From Gordionus sp. m RMFG-2023 (lineage: Eukaryota > Nematomorpha > Gordioida > Chordodea > Parachordodidae), in the NCBI RefSeq assembly GCF_954871325.1, contig NC_088775.1, forward strand, positions 19,631,561-19,695,560: DNA of 64,000 nucleotides, read 5' to 3'. The translations under genes were made by a program, and so were the position numbers. Under the pieces are notes generated by a model. The model searched no databases. It was not told the DNA's origin and worked only from the letters and a program-made list of their open reading frames with translations. The number at the start of each line of letters is the position of its first letter. The first letter of the stretch is position 1. Positions 47,850 to 59,539 of the stretch are shown piece by piece.

Positions 47850-50286
47850 GATATCTGGAATGGAGTTTGATGAAAACTACAATTTTATATTTATCGGCCT
47901 TTAGACAGACTTAGTTGAACCTGGAAATTAAGTTAAAGTCGGGCTTGGGTCTAAAAATATTTTTTTTAAAATAGGGTTATTGATTTTTTTGACTCAAAAA
48001 ATGTAAAAAAGATTATAAGCAATAAAATAGATTTCTCTAAAGATTAGGGTAAAGGAATTAAATTTTTATATTAATTGATTGTTTAAATATGCGTTTAGTT
48101 ATATTTTCCAATTAAATTTGGGACAGGACAGGCTCAGGCCTAAAATTTAAAATTATGGCTAGGGTCCTAAAAATAAAGATTTTGGATGGAGCTTTGGCCG
48201 AAATAAATAAAATTTGCAAGGCACTAAGAAAAAAAGTTTTATTTAAAACATTGAGCCAAACAGATAATTAGACCTTGGATTTATATTATTCTTTGACAAA
48301 GAATGCTTTAATTAGTGAGGGATTTAGTATGGACTTGATAAGCATTTTATGATAATAAATTTGTATTAATTGTTTAATCAAAACGACAAGGTCAAAGCTT
48401 ATCACAACAAGACATGAAACAATATTCAGCATCATAGGTAGATTGTTGAATTGAATTTCTATCCATCTCGTACTTAATTCGTGTAATCTCTGATGATGAA
48501 ATTGCCACTATTGTGACTAAGGAATTATGAAAAAAATAGATTATTGATTTCCTTAATTGATTCTTGCTAAGTTCTTGCTTCCTGACGAGTCTTTTTTCTA
48601 ATTATGTGATCAAAGACAAAATTGTATAAAAATGGATATAGAAATATAAAAAATATAAGTAGAGCTAAAATTGAATGAATTGAACATGCCTCATATATTA
48701 TTAAAAATAACTTAGCTATTTTTAACACAAATTACAGTATATTTCCATTTCAGTTCAGTTGCTATATTTTTTTAATCTGATGAATGTCATAAATTTTATT
48801 AATGTGGCGATAAAAGTGATTGAACATTACTATCATCGCTGAAGATGAGAAAATTTAATGGAATAAAAAATTTACTTTGTGAGTTGTACTTCAAGGAGTA
48901 GATACAACCCTAAAAAATCGAAAGGTGGAAAATATCTCTTTTTTACATTTTATATGCCTTCATATTTTTTTAAATGTGTAATTCTTCAAGACTAAAAGAG
49001 GGATTTAAAATAAAAGTTTTAAAAGCAAGCATTGATGGATATAAAAATTAATTAAACAAGCTGAATCGATCATTTATGACTCCTCTTTTTACAGTAGAAA
49101 GCAAGGCCCTATAAAAAATATATAAGAAAAGTAAGATATCTGTCTCAGAAAGCGTAGATAATGAAAATCCTTATGTTATGCTGAAAAATAAAAATATTGC
49201 TTTTATCATGGAAATTTTTTTATTAAGAAACACCCACCCCTTCCCCCCCCCCTCCCAACAGAAAAGTTTGAATAAATAATTAGCCCTAATGATACGAAGT
49301 TAAATATTAATGAGAATTATACTTGCTTATAACCAGATCTATAGACCGACTACCAATAATAAAAAGACGCTTAACCATTCAAACAATGTTAAACAGGACC
49401 TTTTACCACAGGAGAAGGGGTTATAACTCAAGATTGGCATTGAAATTAAAATGGGTAGTTTGTATTTGGTCCGTTGTTCTAATTTTAATGTGGTATAGGA
49501 AATGAGTGAAGTGGGGGAAGAAGGTGGTAGTATTATAATATATGATGCAAAATCTTTTGATAATTAGGTATTTAAAATATCTTCTAAGTGTAAAAGAGTT
49601 AGTAAATATTGTGCAATCTGCTGCAAATATCAAGCTTAGATATTTGCTAAAGAAAGACATTACAATGCGATGGAAATCAGTGTATATCATGATACAAAAC
49701 TTCTTATAATCATATGATGAAATTCAAGTTTGTCTGTGAACCTACCATATTTAAACAAATTGGTATCAATAAATATAATCCCTATATGTAAATAAAAAAT
49801 TTCTTATAAATATTAAAAGTCTGATCTTCGGAATGTTTAACAAGTGCAAAAAACCTATAAAACATTTTAAAATTTGTTTCATCTTTCTCTACACTGCTAA
49901 GGAGTTTAGGCTTGTAATAAGAAATTTTCATTTTACTAAAATCAATTTAGAGAAAAAAGTGTATTATTTTAAATTTTGTCGGTGTATAATTTTTAGGTAA
50001 GGGTTTGAACTATCATCTTGTAAATTAAGATACAATTATTTTCGGACCTTTGACGATTTTGACAGAAATGATCTAACCACCCCCTGGTCTTCCTTGCTTA
50101 CCCTGTGAATATTAGACAGCTCTAGTGATTTTTTAACTAAACTTAATTTTGGTAAGGCTATTGTTTGATGGGTATTGTTTGTTTTTGTTATTATTTGCAT
50201 TTAAAATCATTAATTTAGTGCGTTTTATTAAATTTAAAAATCTGATTTTGTCAGAAATGCACCTGAATAAGTGTAGAATGCCCACC
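47850..50286. other. Core between the arrays, no recognised gene
   Basis: About 2.4 kb with short open frames (49323-49505, 49421-49690) that I cannot assign. A C run at 49238-49254 resembles hAT subterminal C runs. Small GGGCTTGGGTC-type patches occur at 47940-48180. If the foldback element encodes anything, it would be in this interval or just right of it. Confidence 0.4.
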
Positions 50287-50634
50287 CTTAATGTTGCGCA
50301 ATCGGTTAATTTAGGCAATTCCAAAACGGTTAGCCAAGTTTTTAGGTTAAAAAATCGGCTAAGCATAATTAGGCTTAGCATTAAAATAGGCGAGAACTAA
50401 TTATTCAAAAATTAGGCAACGGCTAAGGAGCTCGGTTAATCGCCCGTCATATATCGTTACATAATAAATATATTAAATAATTTTAATAAAGGCTAGGCTT
50501 AGTGATGCGTAACGCTGACGGGCGATTAGCCTAGCTCCCAGTCCCTACATTTTGTCTAATTAGTTTTAGGCGATTTTTCGGTTAAGCCAAATTAGGTTTA
50601 GCTGATTTTTAGGCTACTAACATTACTTAAATTT
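50287..50634. mobile_element. Hairpin MITE rich in GGCTAA/TTAGCC
   Basis: The ends TTAATGTTGCGCAATCGG and, read inward on the other strand, GTAATGTTAGTAGCC are similar. The interior pairs with itself, most clearly GGAGCTCGGTTAATCGCCC (about 50428) with GGGCGATTAGCCTAGCTCC (about 50520). Units such as CGGTTA, GGCTAAG and TTAGGC recur. A half copy lies at 55834-55993. Non-coding. Confidence 0.75.
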
Positions 50635-50671
50635 CAGATTAATGTAAATTAAAATTTCTTCAGAGGTTCAA

Positions 50672-50918
50672 TATAAGATCTTCTGAAATTTATAGGGTGG
50701 GTATTCTATACATATTATAATGCATTTTCAGCGAAATCAAATTTAAAATTTAATAAAACGCGCTCAATTTATGATTTAAAATGAAAAAATAAAACAAAAT
50801 AAAATTATTAAATACAAAAAAATATTGGCGCAATCGTATGAAATTCCCAGGGTAGATTCTCTTCGGAATTGGTAAAATCAGATTTATTAGGGAAATTATA
50901 AAAGCGCACTATAAATCA
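50672..50918. mobile_element. Fold-back MITE related to 27306-27686
   Basis: GAAATTTATAGGGTGGGTAT on the left and the reversed right arm (GAATCTACCCTGGGAATTTC) correspond to the inner arms of the 27.3-kb fold-back (GAAATTTATAGGGTAAATAC). GCGCGTTTTAT and AAAAGCGC mark the outer parts of the arms. Short, non-coding and diverged. Confidence 0.6.
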
Positions 50919-50924
50919 GAGACC

Positions 50925-51140
50925 TGCCCGACCTTAAGCCCGGGCAGTATTTTAATTTTTTTAAATATACCCGCCGAGCCTAAAATTTTATTTTTTTAAA
51001 TACACGGGCCGGGTCAAAAAAAGCTTTTTTTTTAAAACTCGAGCCGGGCCATATATTTTAAAACCAAATATTTTAACACCATTATTATCTAGGCAAATTA
51101 AAAATATATAATATATTTTTAAAAAATCGGGGCCGGGCTA
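50925..51140. repeat. GGGCCGGGC-patched AT-rich repeat
   Basis: CAGAGACCTGCCCGACC at 50927 leads into alternating CCGGGCC-type patches and A/T runs, ending at GGGGCCGGGCTAAGCAGA. It resembles the subterminal regions of the TAGAGGTCTGCA hAT family (18.7 kb, 11.1 kb) and may be a further relic. Flanking duplications were not found. Similar patches lie at 47940-48180 and 63350-63540. Confidence 0.5.
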
Positions 51141-51527
51141 AGCAGATTAAAATAATGCACAAAGCAACTAAATATTGACAAAATTTTCTAAAACAATTGG
51201 TGTAAGGCTGGCTTTGTTGCTAATAGTTTTTTTTTAAAATGGCTACTCTACTAGTTAAAGCAAAGCACTAATAGAAACTGATAAAGAAGGAAACATTTTC
51301 ATAATTTTAGCATTACTACTTCTAATTGTTCAGCGTATTTTAAAAAATAACAACAGAAAACTCAAAAATATTATCATAATTATTCATAAGCAATACAAAT
51401 CAGGAACGTGAATAATTTTTTTTAAGATTATTTTTTCCCTTTTTTTATTCAAGGGTTCCGAGAATTTATATGACGGCATATGTCTTGTTTTTTTTGAGAA
51501 AATTTATTTCTAAAATAATACTTAATT

Positions 51528-52605
51528 CATTTTCTATAAAATTCTATAAAATTATTCTCTATAAAATCCTTCTCTATAAAATAATTCTCTCTAAAACAAT
51601 TCTCTGTAAAATATTCTCTATAAAATAATTCTCTGTAAAACAATTCTCTGTAAAATATTCTCTATAAAATCATTCTCTATAAACGACATTCTATATAATT
51701 GTTTTCTCTTTAAAAGTTTCTCTATAAAATAAATTCTCTATAAAATCATTCTCTATAAACGAAATTCTCTACAAAATCATTCTCTATAAATGAGATTCTC
51801 TATAAACGACATTCTCTATAATTGTTTTCTCTTTAAAAGTTTCTCTATAAAATAAATTCTCTATAAAATCATTCTCTATAAACGATATTCTCTACAAAAT
51901 CATTCTCTATAAATGAGATTCTCTATAAACGACATTCTCTATAATTGTTTTCTCTTTAAAAGTTTCTCTATAAAATAAATTCTCTATAAAATCATTCTCT
52001 ATAAACGATATTCTTTATAAACGACATTCTCTACAATTGTTTTCTCTATAAAAGTTTCTCTATATTTGCATTCTCTATAAAAGATTCTCTGTAAAGACGG
52101 GATACCACATTTTTTTATAAAATCATATCTTTAAGTAAAATTCTTTATAAAATAATTCTCTATAAAATACATTCATTATAAAATAATTCTCTTTAAAATA
52201 CATTCTTTATAAAATAATTCTCTATAAAATACATTCTTTATAAAATAATTCTCTATAAAATCATTCTCTGTAAAATCATTCTCTATAAAATTATTCTCTA
52301 TAAAATCATTCTCTATTAAATCATTCTCTGTAAAATCATTCTCTATAAAATTATTCTCTATAAAATTATTCTCTATAAAATTATTCTCTATAAAATCATT
52401 CTCTATAAAATAATTATCTGTAAAATCATTCTCTATATTCGACATTCTCTATAAATGACATTCTCTATAATTGTTTTCTCTATAAAAAATTCTCTGTAAA
52501 ATACATTCTCTATAAAATAATTCTCTGTAAAATAATTCTCTATAATTGTTTTCTCTGTAAAAGTTTCTCTATAATTGTTTTCTCTATAATGGTTTCTCTG
52601 TAATG
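51528..52605 (-). repeat. TTCTCTATAAAA tandem array, right arm
   Basis: More than 60 imperfect units of TTCTCTATAAA(A/C/T), the reverse complement of the 46.5-kb array. A larger block of about 125 bp, containing AATTGTTTTCTCTTTAAAAG and TTCTCTATAAACGACATTC, is itself repeated about three times in 51690-52060. An internal break with GTAAAGACGGGATACCAC at about 52093-52110 looks like an element edge. The open frame at 52176-52445 (FIENDFIENNFIE) is only the translated repeat. Confidence 0.93.
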
Positions 52606-53049
52606 AGGCGATACCATATTTTTGTAATATTATATCTTATCTTATCTAGCACGTTGGTCATAGACCTGCCCAAAATGAGCGAACGTGAATTTTATGAAGG
52701 CCCACCCTTCATAAAATTATGCCGATTTTTTTTCTCAATACCAACAAACCTTGTACCCAGTTGTATAACTAAATGAGTGGAACTTACCCTTTCCGATATT
52801 GTAATTTAATAATTAATAATAAAAAGACATATATCTTATCTGTTTTTTTAGTCTTGAATAGTTATGTTCATGATAAGGAGTGAGTTAAGAATATTTGAAT
52901 CCATAGACATCAAAATTCCATTTCATTTGTTAGGTTATATTCTTCCAAAAGATGAACCGGAAAATCTTCGCCATTTGGGATGGATAGATCAATATTATCA
53001 AAATCTAATATTATATCATTAATAATTTTCGTTACTATTAATAATTTTT

Positions 53050-53630
53050 TAAGATTAATATTTTACTTGATTAATTTATAACATTTTTTTTAGATATTAA
53101 TGATTTTTTAATATTATATTTTTAAAATATAATATTTTTTAGGATGATTTTTTGTATATTAGTTTTTTAAATATATTTTTTGATTGATATTTTTTTTAAA
53201 TATATATTTTTAAAGTAAATTTTTTCTTGATATATCTTTTATTTTTTGTGTTATATGATTTTTTTAATATATTTTTTGAAATTTATTTTTTTTAAAATAT
53301 ATTTTAATTTGTTATATTATTTTTTGAATATTTTTTTTAATATATATTTTTAAAATGAATTTTTATATATTTATTTTTTACATAAATTATTTTTTCTAGA
53401 TATATCTTTTGATCGCTAAATTTTTTTTATTTTTTGTGTTATGTTATATGATTTTTTTAATAAATTTTTTGAGATAAAATATTTTAATTTGTTATATTAT
53501 TTTTTTAGATATATTTTTAGATTGATATATTTTTAAATAAATATTTTTAAAATGATTTTTATATATTTATATATTTATATTTTACGTAATTTTATTTATT
53601 ATATATCTTTTGATCGTTAAATTTTTAGGT
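53050..53630. repeat. AT-rich degenerate tandem repeat
   Basis: GATATATCTTTT(A/G)AT recurs near 53236, 53399 and 53594, and GTGTTATATGATTTTTTTAA and TTTTAATTTGTTATATTATT recur between them, giving a period of roughly 160-195 bp. It runs directly into the satellite at 53636. Low complexity makes boundaries soft. Confidence 0.65.
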
Positions 53631-53635
53631 AAAAG

Positions 53636-53815
53636 TGACAAATGTCATAATCGTTATTTTTCAACTTTTTTGAGTTTTTTTTAAAATGGTAAAAATATGT
53701 TTTGTAAACATGTTAAAATAAAATTTCAATGAAGGTGTACTATAGAAAAGTGACAATTGTCATAATCGTTATTTTTGAACTTTTTTGAGTTTTTTAAAGC
53801 AAATAGGTAAAAATA
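53636..53815 (+). repeat. Satellite, about 1.5 monomers
   Basis: TGACAAATGTCATAATCG at 53636 and TGACAATTGTCATAATCG at 53751 are 115 bp apart and belong to the dispersed satellite family, with the AAAGCAAATAGGTAAAAATATA spacer at the end. Confidence 0.88.
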
Positions 53816-53829
53816 TAATATTTTATCTT

Positions 53830-55380
53830 TTATAAATTAAACAACTAATAATAATAATTTAACACAAAATTAGGACAGAAACCCATTTATTTTTTAATAT
53901 TATATTAATGAAATAACGTGTTATAGTCCAATCTACTATATATCACATCCCCAATACGGAATCCCTTAGTTAGCTTGAAAAAAAACATGGTCCTTGCTGG
54001 ATTCGATAGGAATGTGATAAACTCACTGAACAGACTTGACCACAAACACTACTCGAAAGCGTCAATTTTTTTTGTATATAAGCATAAAATTACAACTCTA
54101 ATATGTTAATAAAACACGCAAAAAAATTAATAACGTTACATATATATTTTAACAGAATAATAAAATTTTTAAATATTTTTTGTAGACTAAAATATATACG
54201 CAAAAATGAGGGAAGGGAAGGGGGATGGGGGTGTTCAATTTAAAAGCAATCAAGATTAATGGCAAATTAGTAATGTAAAAATTTTTTAAAGACTGCCTAG
54301 CCAGACTATCTAAATATTAATATTCAAGGCAACCGTGATTAAAATATTTAAGGCAAGATAGGTAAATTTTCATAGAAGTTTCATTGCCTTATTAAAATTA
54401 TTCGTTTATTAAATTATGAAACAACTTATTCGTTTTTAACAATGTTTTTTTTCATGTATAATAAAAACTATATAATGATTCTATATATATTTTCCTTCAT
54501 GTCGGTCTATATATTCTATTTAATCTTTTGTTCAAACTATGAATCAAGGTCAGGGATGGGCTGGTTCGGATAATTGCCATCTTTGACATTAGGTGCTAAT
54601 GGTCTGATACAGGCTTTAATTTTATTTATTTTTAAAGTAATTGAATTATAAAGAAAGTCGTAACAAACTTCTAAAAAAAATTAGACTGTAGTGCAGTTGA
54701 CTGTTATTTCTAAATTATAAACAAATCTTATTACCTCAATTTCGCTATAAATTTCCAGAGAAGAGAATATTCGTTGTTTGCTTTACAACCAATAATGATT
54801 TTCACAAATGAAATCCAGAGAATAAGAATGATGGTCCTGGCTAGGGATGTTTAATGAGGTGATTAAGAAAAATATTTTTTGATCTGAATGACTTAAGTGG
54901 CCATTGCTTATACAATCCTAAATTGAATTCCGTAAAATATATAAAATTACTAAGTCATCAAATTAAAAAAAATTGAATATTTATTTCTATTGTATTTTAA
55001 AATTTGAAATTCAATTCTCTAACTGTATAAAAGTAGTATAAAAAGTAGTCAAATAGACATGTGGCATCTGGATAAAATTGGTTCCAGTGTAAAAAGACGA
55101 TTACAATAAATAATTTTTTTCTCGCAAGCACAAGGGTTGAGCGAATATTTAGTAATGTAATAATAATGTTAGTTGGGTTTCTATACTTAAAAATATCAAA
55201 TATTAGTAAGCCCATGCTGGAAGAAAAGGGGGGTGGGCACTTTCAAAGTATTGACTCAGTGGGGTATGCCCCTCCCACTTTATATCGTCCTTGAGAAGCG
55301 TCCAGTTTTCAAATTCCTTTATTGTATATGGAAATTGTATTCTAAGTTTAAATGTGCTTAACATGTTTTGAGAGGTTAGG
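53830..55380. other. AT-rich spacer, no gene seen
   Basis: Contains a G-rich patch at 54206-54234 and no coding frame that I recognise. Confidence 0.45.
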
Positions 55381-55399
55381 ATATGCCAGGAACATAACA

Positions 55400-55810
55400 A
55401 CGGGAGAGGGTGTGGGGGGGGGCATCCCACTCCCAAAAAATTTATTGGCCCCTAAACCCCTTGTAAATTGTTTTGGCTCCCATAAATGACCGCTAAAATT
55501 TTTCGGGCTCCCCAAATTTAAAAAAAATTATAGTTATTAAAATTTAGCATTAACAATTAAATCTAAATAGAAATACAACAAAATTTTTAGACAATTATTA
55601 TTTAATGTAAAAATTAATAAACAAAAACACTATAAAAATATTAGTTATTCATTCACTCATTAGTCGCCCAAGTGATGAATTTGGACAAAAAGAATTCAAC
55701 AATTGAAAAAATGCGTTAACTGCAAAGAAGAGACTCTATAGCATTAAAGCTCAAAAGCTCATTAAATTCAATAACAAAAGAGCATGATAAAAATCTTAAT
55801 AATTTTAATA
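55400..55810 (+). mobile_element. Deleted copy of the 326-4008 hAT family
   Basis: TATTGGCCCC, TTTTGGCTCCC and TTCGGGCTCCCC at 55440-55515 parallel the left part of the first hAT. Sequence from about 55669 (CCAAGTGATGAATTTGG) to 55797 follows 1751-1880 nearly base for base in stretches. The intervening part is mostly deleted. It retains only a piece of the TTF zinc-finger region. Confidence 0.75.
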
Positions 55811-55833
55811 AATATCAATAAATAATTATGACT

Positions 55834-55993
55834 AGACTTATCTTACGCAGCGCTGATGGACGATTAGCCGAGCTCCTTTAGCCGATGCATAATTGACTAA
55901 TTAGTTTTAGCCTATTTATTCGATTAAGGCGAATTAGTTTAGCCGTTTTTTAGTCTAAGCCTAATTAGACATAGGCGAGATTTTTAGCCGATT
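55834..55993. repeat. Half copy of the GGCTAA hairpin MITE
   Basis: GACGATTAGCCGAGCTCC matches the right arm of the 50287-50634 MITE. It continues with TTAGTTTTAGCC, GAATTAGTTTAGCCG and GCCGATTATGTAACACTAA. Only one arm is present. Confidence 0.7.
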
Positions 55994-56239
55994 ATGTAAC
56001 ACTAACCGTCACCAGAGGAGGATACTATTTTTAAATTCCTTTTTAGTTTTTTTTATAGATATTTTAATGTTTACATTTTCAAATACTTCTAATTTTTAAT
56101 TATACTTTATATAATATCGATTATAGCTTATTCAATTATTTTATTTTCAATTTCACATAATCGCCTAATTTTTAAAAAAATATTAAAACTTATATAATAA
56201 AAAAGAATTTAAAAATAAAATATACTTTAAAAAAAATTA

Positions 56240-56480
56240 GAAAATGTAAAGGGAGGGGGGCAATTTTTGGATGGGAAAATATTTCGGGGACCTATTTTCC
56301 AAGGGCTATTATTATAGAAGGACAATTTTCTGGGAGATAATTTTCCGGGACTAATTTTCCTTGAGTTCTATTTTACGGGGGTCAATCTTCAGTGGCCAAT
56401 TTTCCAGCAATAAAAATGTCCAGGTGGGTAATTATTTTTAAAATTCAGGTCATGTTTGAAAATGGGGGAAAATCATTTAA
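56240..56480. repeat. Degenerate AATTTTCCGGGG repeat
   Basis: Repeated (A/T)ATTTTCC followed by GGGG, GGGACT or AAGGG, spaced about 22-30 bp. It stands out as G-rich on this strand in AT-rich surroundings. Function and family are unknown. Confidence 0.55.
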
Positions 56481-57657
56481 ATCAGGGCTGGTATTAACAT
56501 TTGCAGGTTTCTTTCTAATATATAAGTGTGATTACCCAAATATTGAATCCAACAGAAAAGATTGGATTTAAAATAGACCAATTTTTGCATGATTCGTTTA
56601 AATCTCTATTATCCAGCATTTTACTAACCTACCCTCTTCATTTTTGTAATGGATAGATCCGGACATGAATATCTAAATATCCTCACCATTAATCTTCAAC
56701 TCATCCACAGTGAGTCTACTCACGTCATTGGTATACACTTTAATCCCGTTTTAACTCTTTCACATCTTTTATGACTGCAGCACTTCCATAGACAACAAAC
56801 AAAAGGAGCTGCTTAAACTGCCGATCGTGTAATGGTCGAATTCCCAAGAGCAACCAATTTAATTTTCTGATTCAATGAGCCTTGAAATCTATCCAAATCA
56901 TAGTCCCAAATCCCATGTAGAAGAAGTCAGTTTTTCTTTTAGAACTATTCCTTGATTAATTGGCTCCATCCAACCAAAGTCATAATATACTTGAGAAAAA
57001 AGAACAGCTTAAAATATCCAAATATTCAGAAATTTCAGAAGAGCACGTTTTTACCAATGATATTCATTATTTAACATTCAGTGGTAAACTTGATTTATCC
57101 TTTTTTATATATTTGGGATCTCACGTCCTAAAGCTCTCTGGCGAGCCGCAAGAAAGCTTCTTCTAACGACAATGGCTGGCCATAGCTATTCTCAAAGCAA
57201 GCCACATTCTCGTTAATATTAGTTTACTTTTTTATAAGCTTTCCTATCTTACTATCTTATTTTCTGCTCCTTGTTTTGCTATATTCTTGATTTTTTAAAA
57301 ATAATGATAATAATAATATTAATATTTTCTTTTCCTTTTTATGCTATATTTTTAGATTTTTTAAAAAAATATGATTACAATAAAATTATTTCTATATTTT
57401 CTAGAGATCTGGAACTTAAGTATTTTTGCTTTCCTATATTATTTTTCATAAAATTCCAAAAATGTTCTGGGAACGTTCTCGAGATCACTATTCTCGTTTC
57501 TCTCCCGTTTCATGATTTTCCCTCCAAATTTTATTCCCGGAAAGTGTCCGTAACTTTATTTTGCGTTTCTGACATTTTCTTTACATGTCGGGTGTATGAT
57601 AATTAGAATAAATTAATTTATAATCTTTAAAAAATTAATTAGGGAAGGCATTGGTCA
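56481..57657. other. Spacer, no recognised gene
   Basis: The open frames at 56960-57166 (68 residues) and 57271-57606 (phenylalanine-rich) have no family I can name. The first lies in slightly less AT-rich DNA and might be part of a host exon. No splice or start evidence was found. Confidence 0.35.
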
Positions 57658-59201
57658 CAGACAGGCAGTGGCCCCTACAACGGGGGGAGTCCGCAACTGC
57701 TTCAGTAAATTTGAGTGGGTACTTTTTTTTTTAAATAAAAATTTTTTTTAAACTTTTTTTTAAATTTTCTTTATTATTTAATTCTTTTACTGTTTTGTTA
57801 CATTACATCTATCATGATCAAGTGATTTCTGGTTTATAAATGTAATAAAATGACCTCACCCCCCCCCCCAACTTAATATTTAATATAATATATATTGACG
57901 GAAATTTTTCTACTTATTTTTTTTTAAGCATAATATGAATAGATAGTAGTATTCATATTTTAATTTAAATATCTTATCTTCCCTCCCTCCCTTTTCTTAG
58001 GAATTAACTGATCCCATCAATATTGTTGGAAAAAGAATTGACAAATTTATAATTGATGAATATCTAGAATTAGGAGCTCTTCAACCTACACATTATTTAT
58101 TCCCCAAAGATATAATAATAGAAACATATCCTTTAACGAAAGCTTTTATGAAAAAACTAATATTGACAATAGCAAAATTGCTAGAAATTGGATTACTTAT
58201 AGTATTAAAATGAATAAAGTTTTTTGCTTAACGGAGGTCCACACACAAATTCAAAATGGACATGTGAAGGTTTAGATAAATGGCAGAATATTAATCGTGA
58301 TAATATACTGTATGAATCTTCACAGGCACATATGATGACCGATTATGGAAGGCTTTCTCACAATAAAAATTCGATATTAAAATTTATAACACACCAGAAA
58401 GAATGTGTAGATAATAACCGTTCTGTAAGAATTATAATAAGATGTTTAGATTATTTAATATCTCGTAACCAAGCCTTCTGGGGGAACAGGCAACAAGAAG
58501 ACAATATGATGGCCCTTTTTAAACTTATTGCAGATTCTGAACCTATACTAAAAATGTATATACAACAAAATGAAGAAAAAAAAGGGATTAAAAACGAAAT
58601 TATATTCAAACCTATTATCATATAATAACATAAATATTCTCATTGAAACCATGAAAAATATGGTTATAAAAAAAATTCAAAATGAGATTACATTTAACAG
58701 GTGCTTTTCAATCATAGTTGATGGCACATATGATGTTTCGAAATCAGAAGCAATAGCTTTGATAGTAAGATGTGTTAAAAATAGTGAGACGCCGAAGCCT
58801 GTTGAAAGACTGATTGACATATATTGTAAGGGAAATACCACAGATCTCGATATTAAGCATAATATAATATCCAAACTCGGCTCGATGAATTTTCCCCTTG
58901 AATTTCTAGTTGGGCAAAGTTATGATGGCGCCTCAAACATGAGTGAAAGAATCAATGGTGTGCAGGCCTTGATTAGAGCAGAGGCGCCAAAGACAGCTTT
59001 TATTTGGTGTTATTGTCATCAATTAAATTTAATCCTTGTTCAATTATGCCAATCAATTAAAGAACTTCGAAATGTTCTAGGAATACTAGATGAGATTTAT
59101 ATCTATTTTAATGGTGTAAAAAGATATGAGGTACTCAAAAAATGTCAGTGTAATGATCTGAAAAAATCGCAACTATGTCTACGCATCAAGAATACCACTC
59201 G

Positions 59202-59247
59202 GTAATAGTACCTTATTTATTTAGATTTAAAATAATTTTCCATTTAG
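59202..59247 (+). other. 46-nt intron in the hAT transposase
   Basis: ACTCG|GTAATAGTAC at the left and CCATTTAG|AAGCTGG at the right. Joining gives RIKNTTRSWLSSYKAIVNFF in frame, as expected in ZMYM1-type transposases at this point (TRW...YKA). Confidence 0.78.
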
Positions 59248-59539
59248 AAGCTGGCTATCGTCATATAAAGCTATTGTAAATTTTTTTTTACTTTATGATG
59301 CCTTGAGGGCAGCTTTAACAAATTTAAAGGATTCTGAAGATCCTGTCACTTTGTCACTTCCACTATGGCTAGTGCTATAGTCTTTAGAAAAGAAAAATTT
59401 GATTTTATCTTATCACTTTGTGTTTTGGATAAAATATTGTTGATAACAAGTTTGGCTTGTACAAAATTGCAAACCATTTCGATAGGGTTTGCAATAAATC
59501 AAATTCAATTGGCAAAAGATTGCTTTATTAATTTGAGAA

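Larger units (their letters stand above)
46467..52615. mobile_element. Foldback-like element with tandem TATAGAGAA ends
   Basis: The left edge GGTTCCACGTCTTTATAGAG and the right edge, read inward as GGTATCGCCTCATTACAGAG, are similar and face each other. Both lead to GAAACCATTATAGAGAA and then to long tandem arrays of TATAGAGAA-type units. A second left-type edge lies at 47524 (GGTTCCACATATTTATAGAG) and a second right-type edge at about 52106, so two elements may be nested. Inverted ends made of short tandem repeats recall Drosophila FB/Galileo foldback elements. No transposase was recognised in the 4-kb core. Confidence 0.6.

Noticed and set aside
52176-52445. Open frame with repeated FIENDFIENN
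   Set aside because: It is the translated TTCTCTATAAAATCA repeat; being open is expected from a stop-free unit.
46480-52605. Possible CRISPR-like array because of regular short repeats
   Set aside because: Spacers are short, variable in length and themselves made of the repeat; the organism is a eukaryote; there are no cas genes.
55203-55436. 77-residue frame starting MGVGCPPPHPLP
   Set aside because: It overlaps the C/G-rich edge of a hAT fragment and has no recognisable domain.
56820-56900. Possible tRNA-like segment (GATCGTGTAATGGTCGAATTCCC)
   Set aside because: The short B-box-like string has no matching acceptor stem or A-box at the right distance.
57271-57606. 111-residue hydrophobic protein
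   Set aside because: Composition follows the T-rich DNA and there is no supporting start, splice or family evidence.
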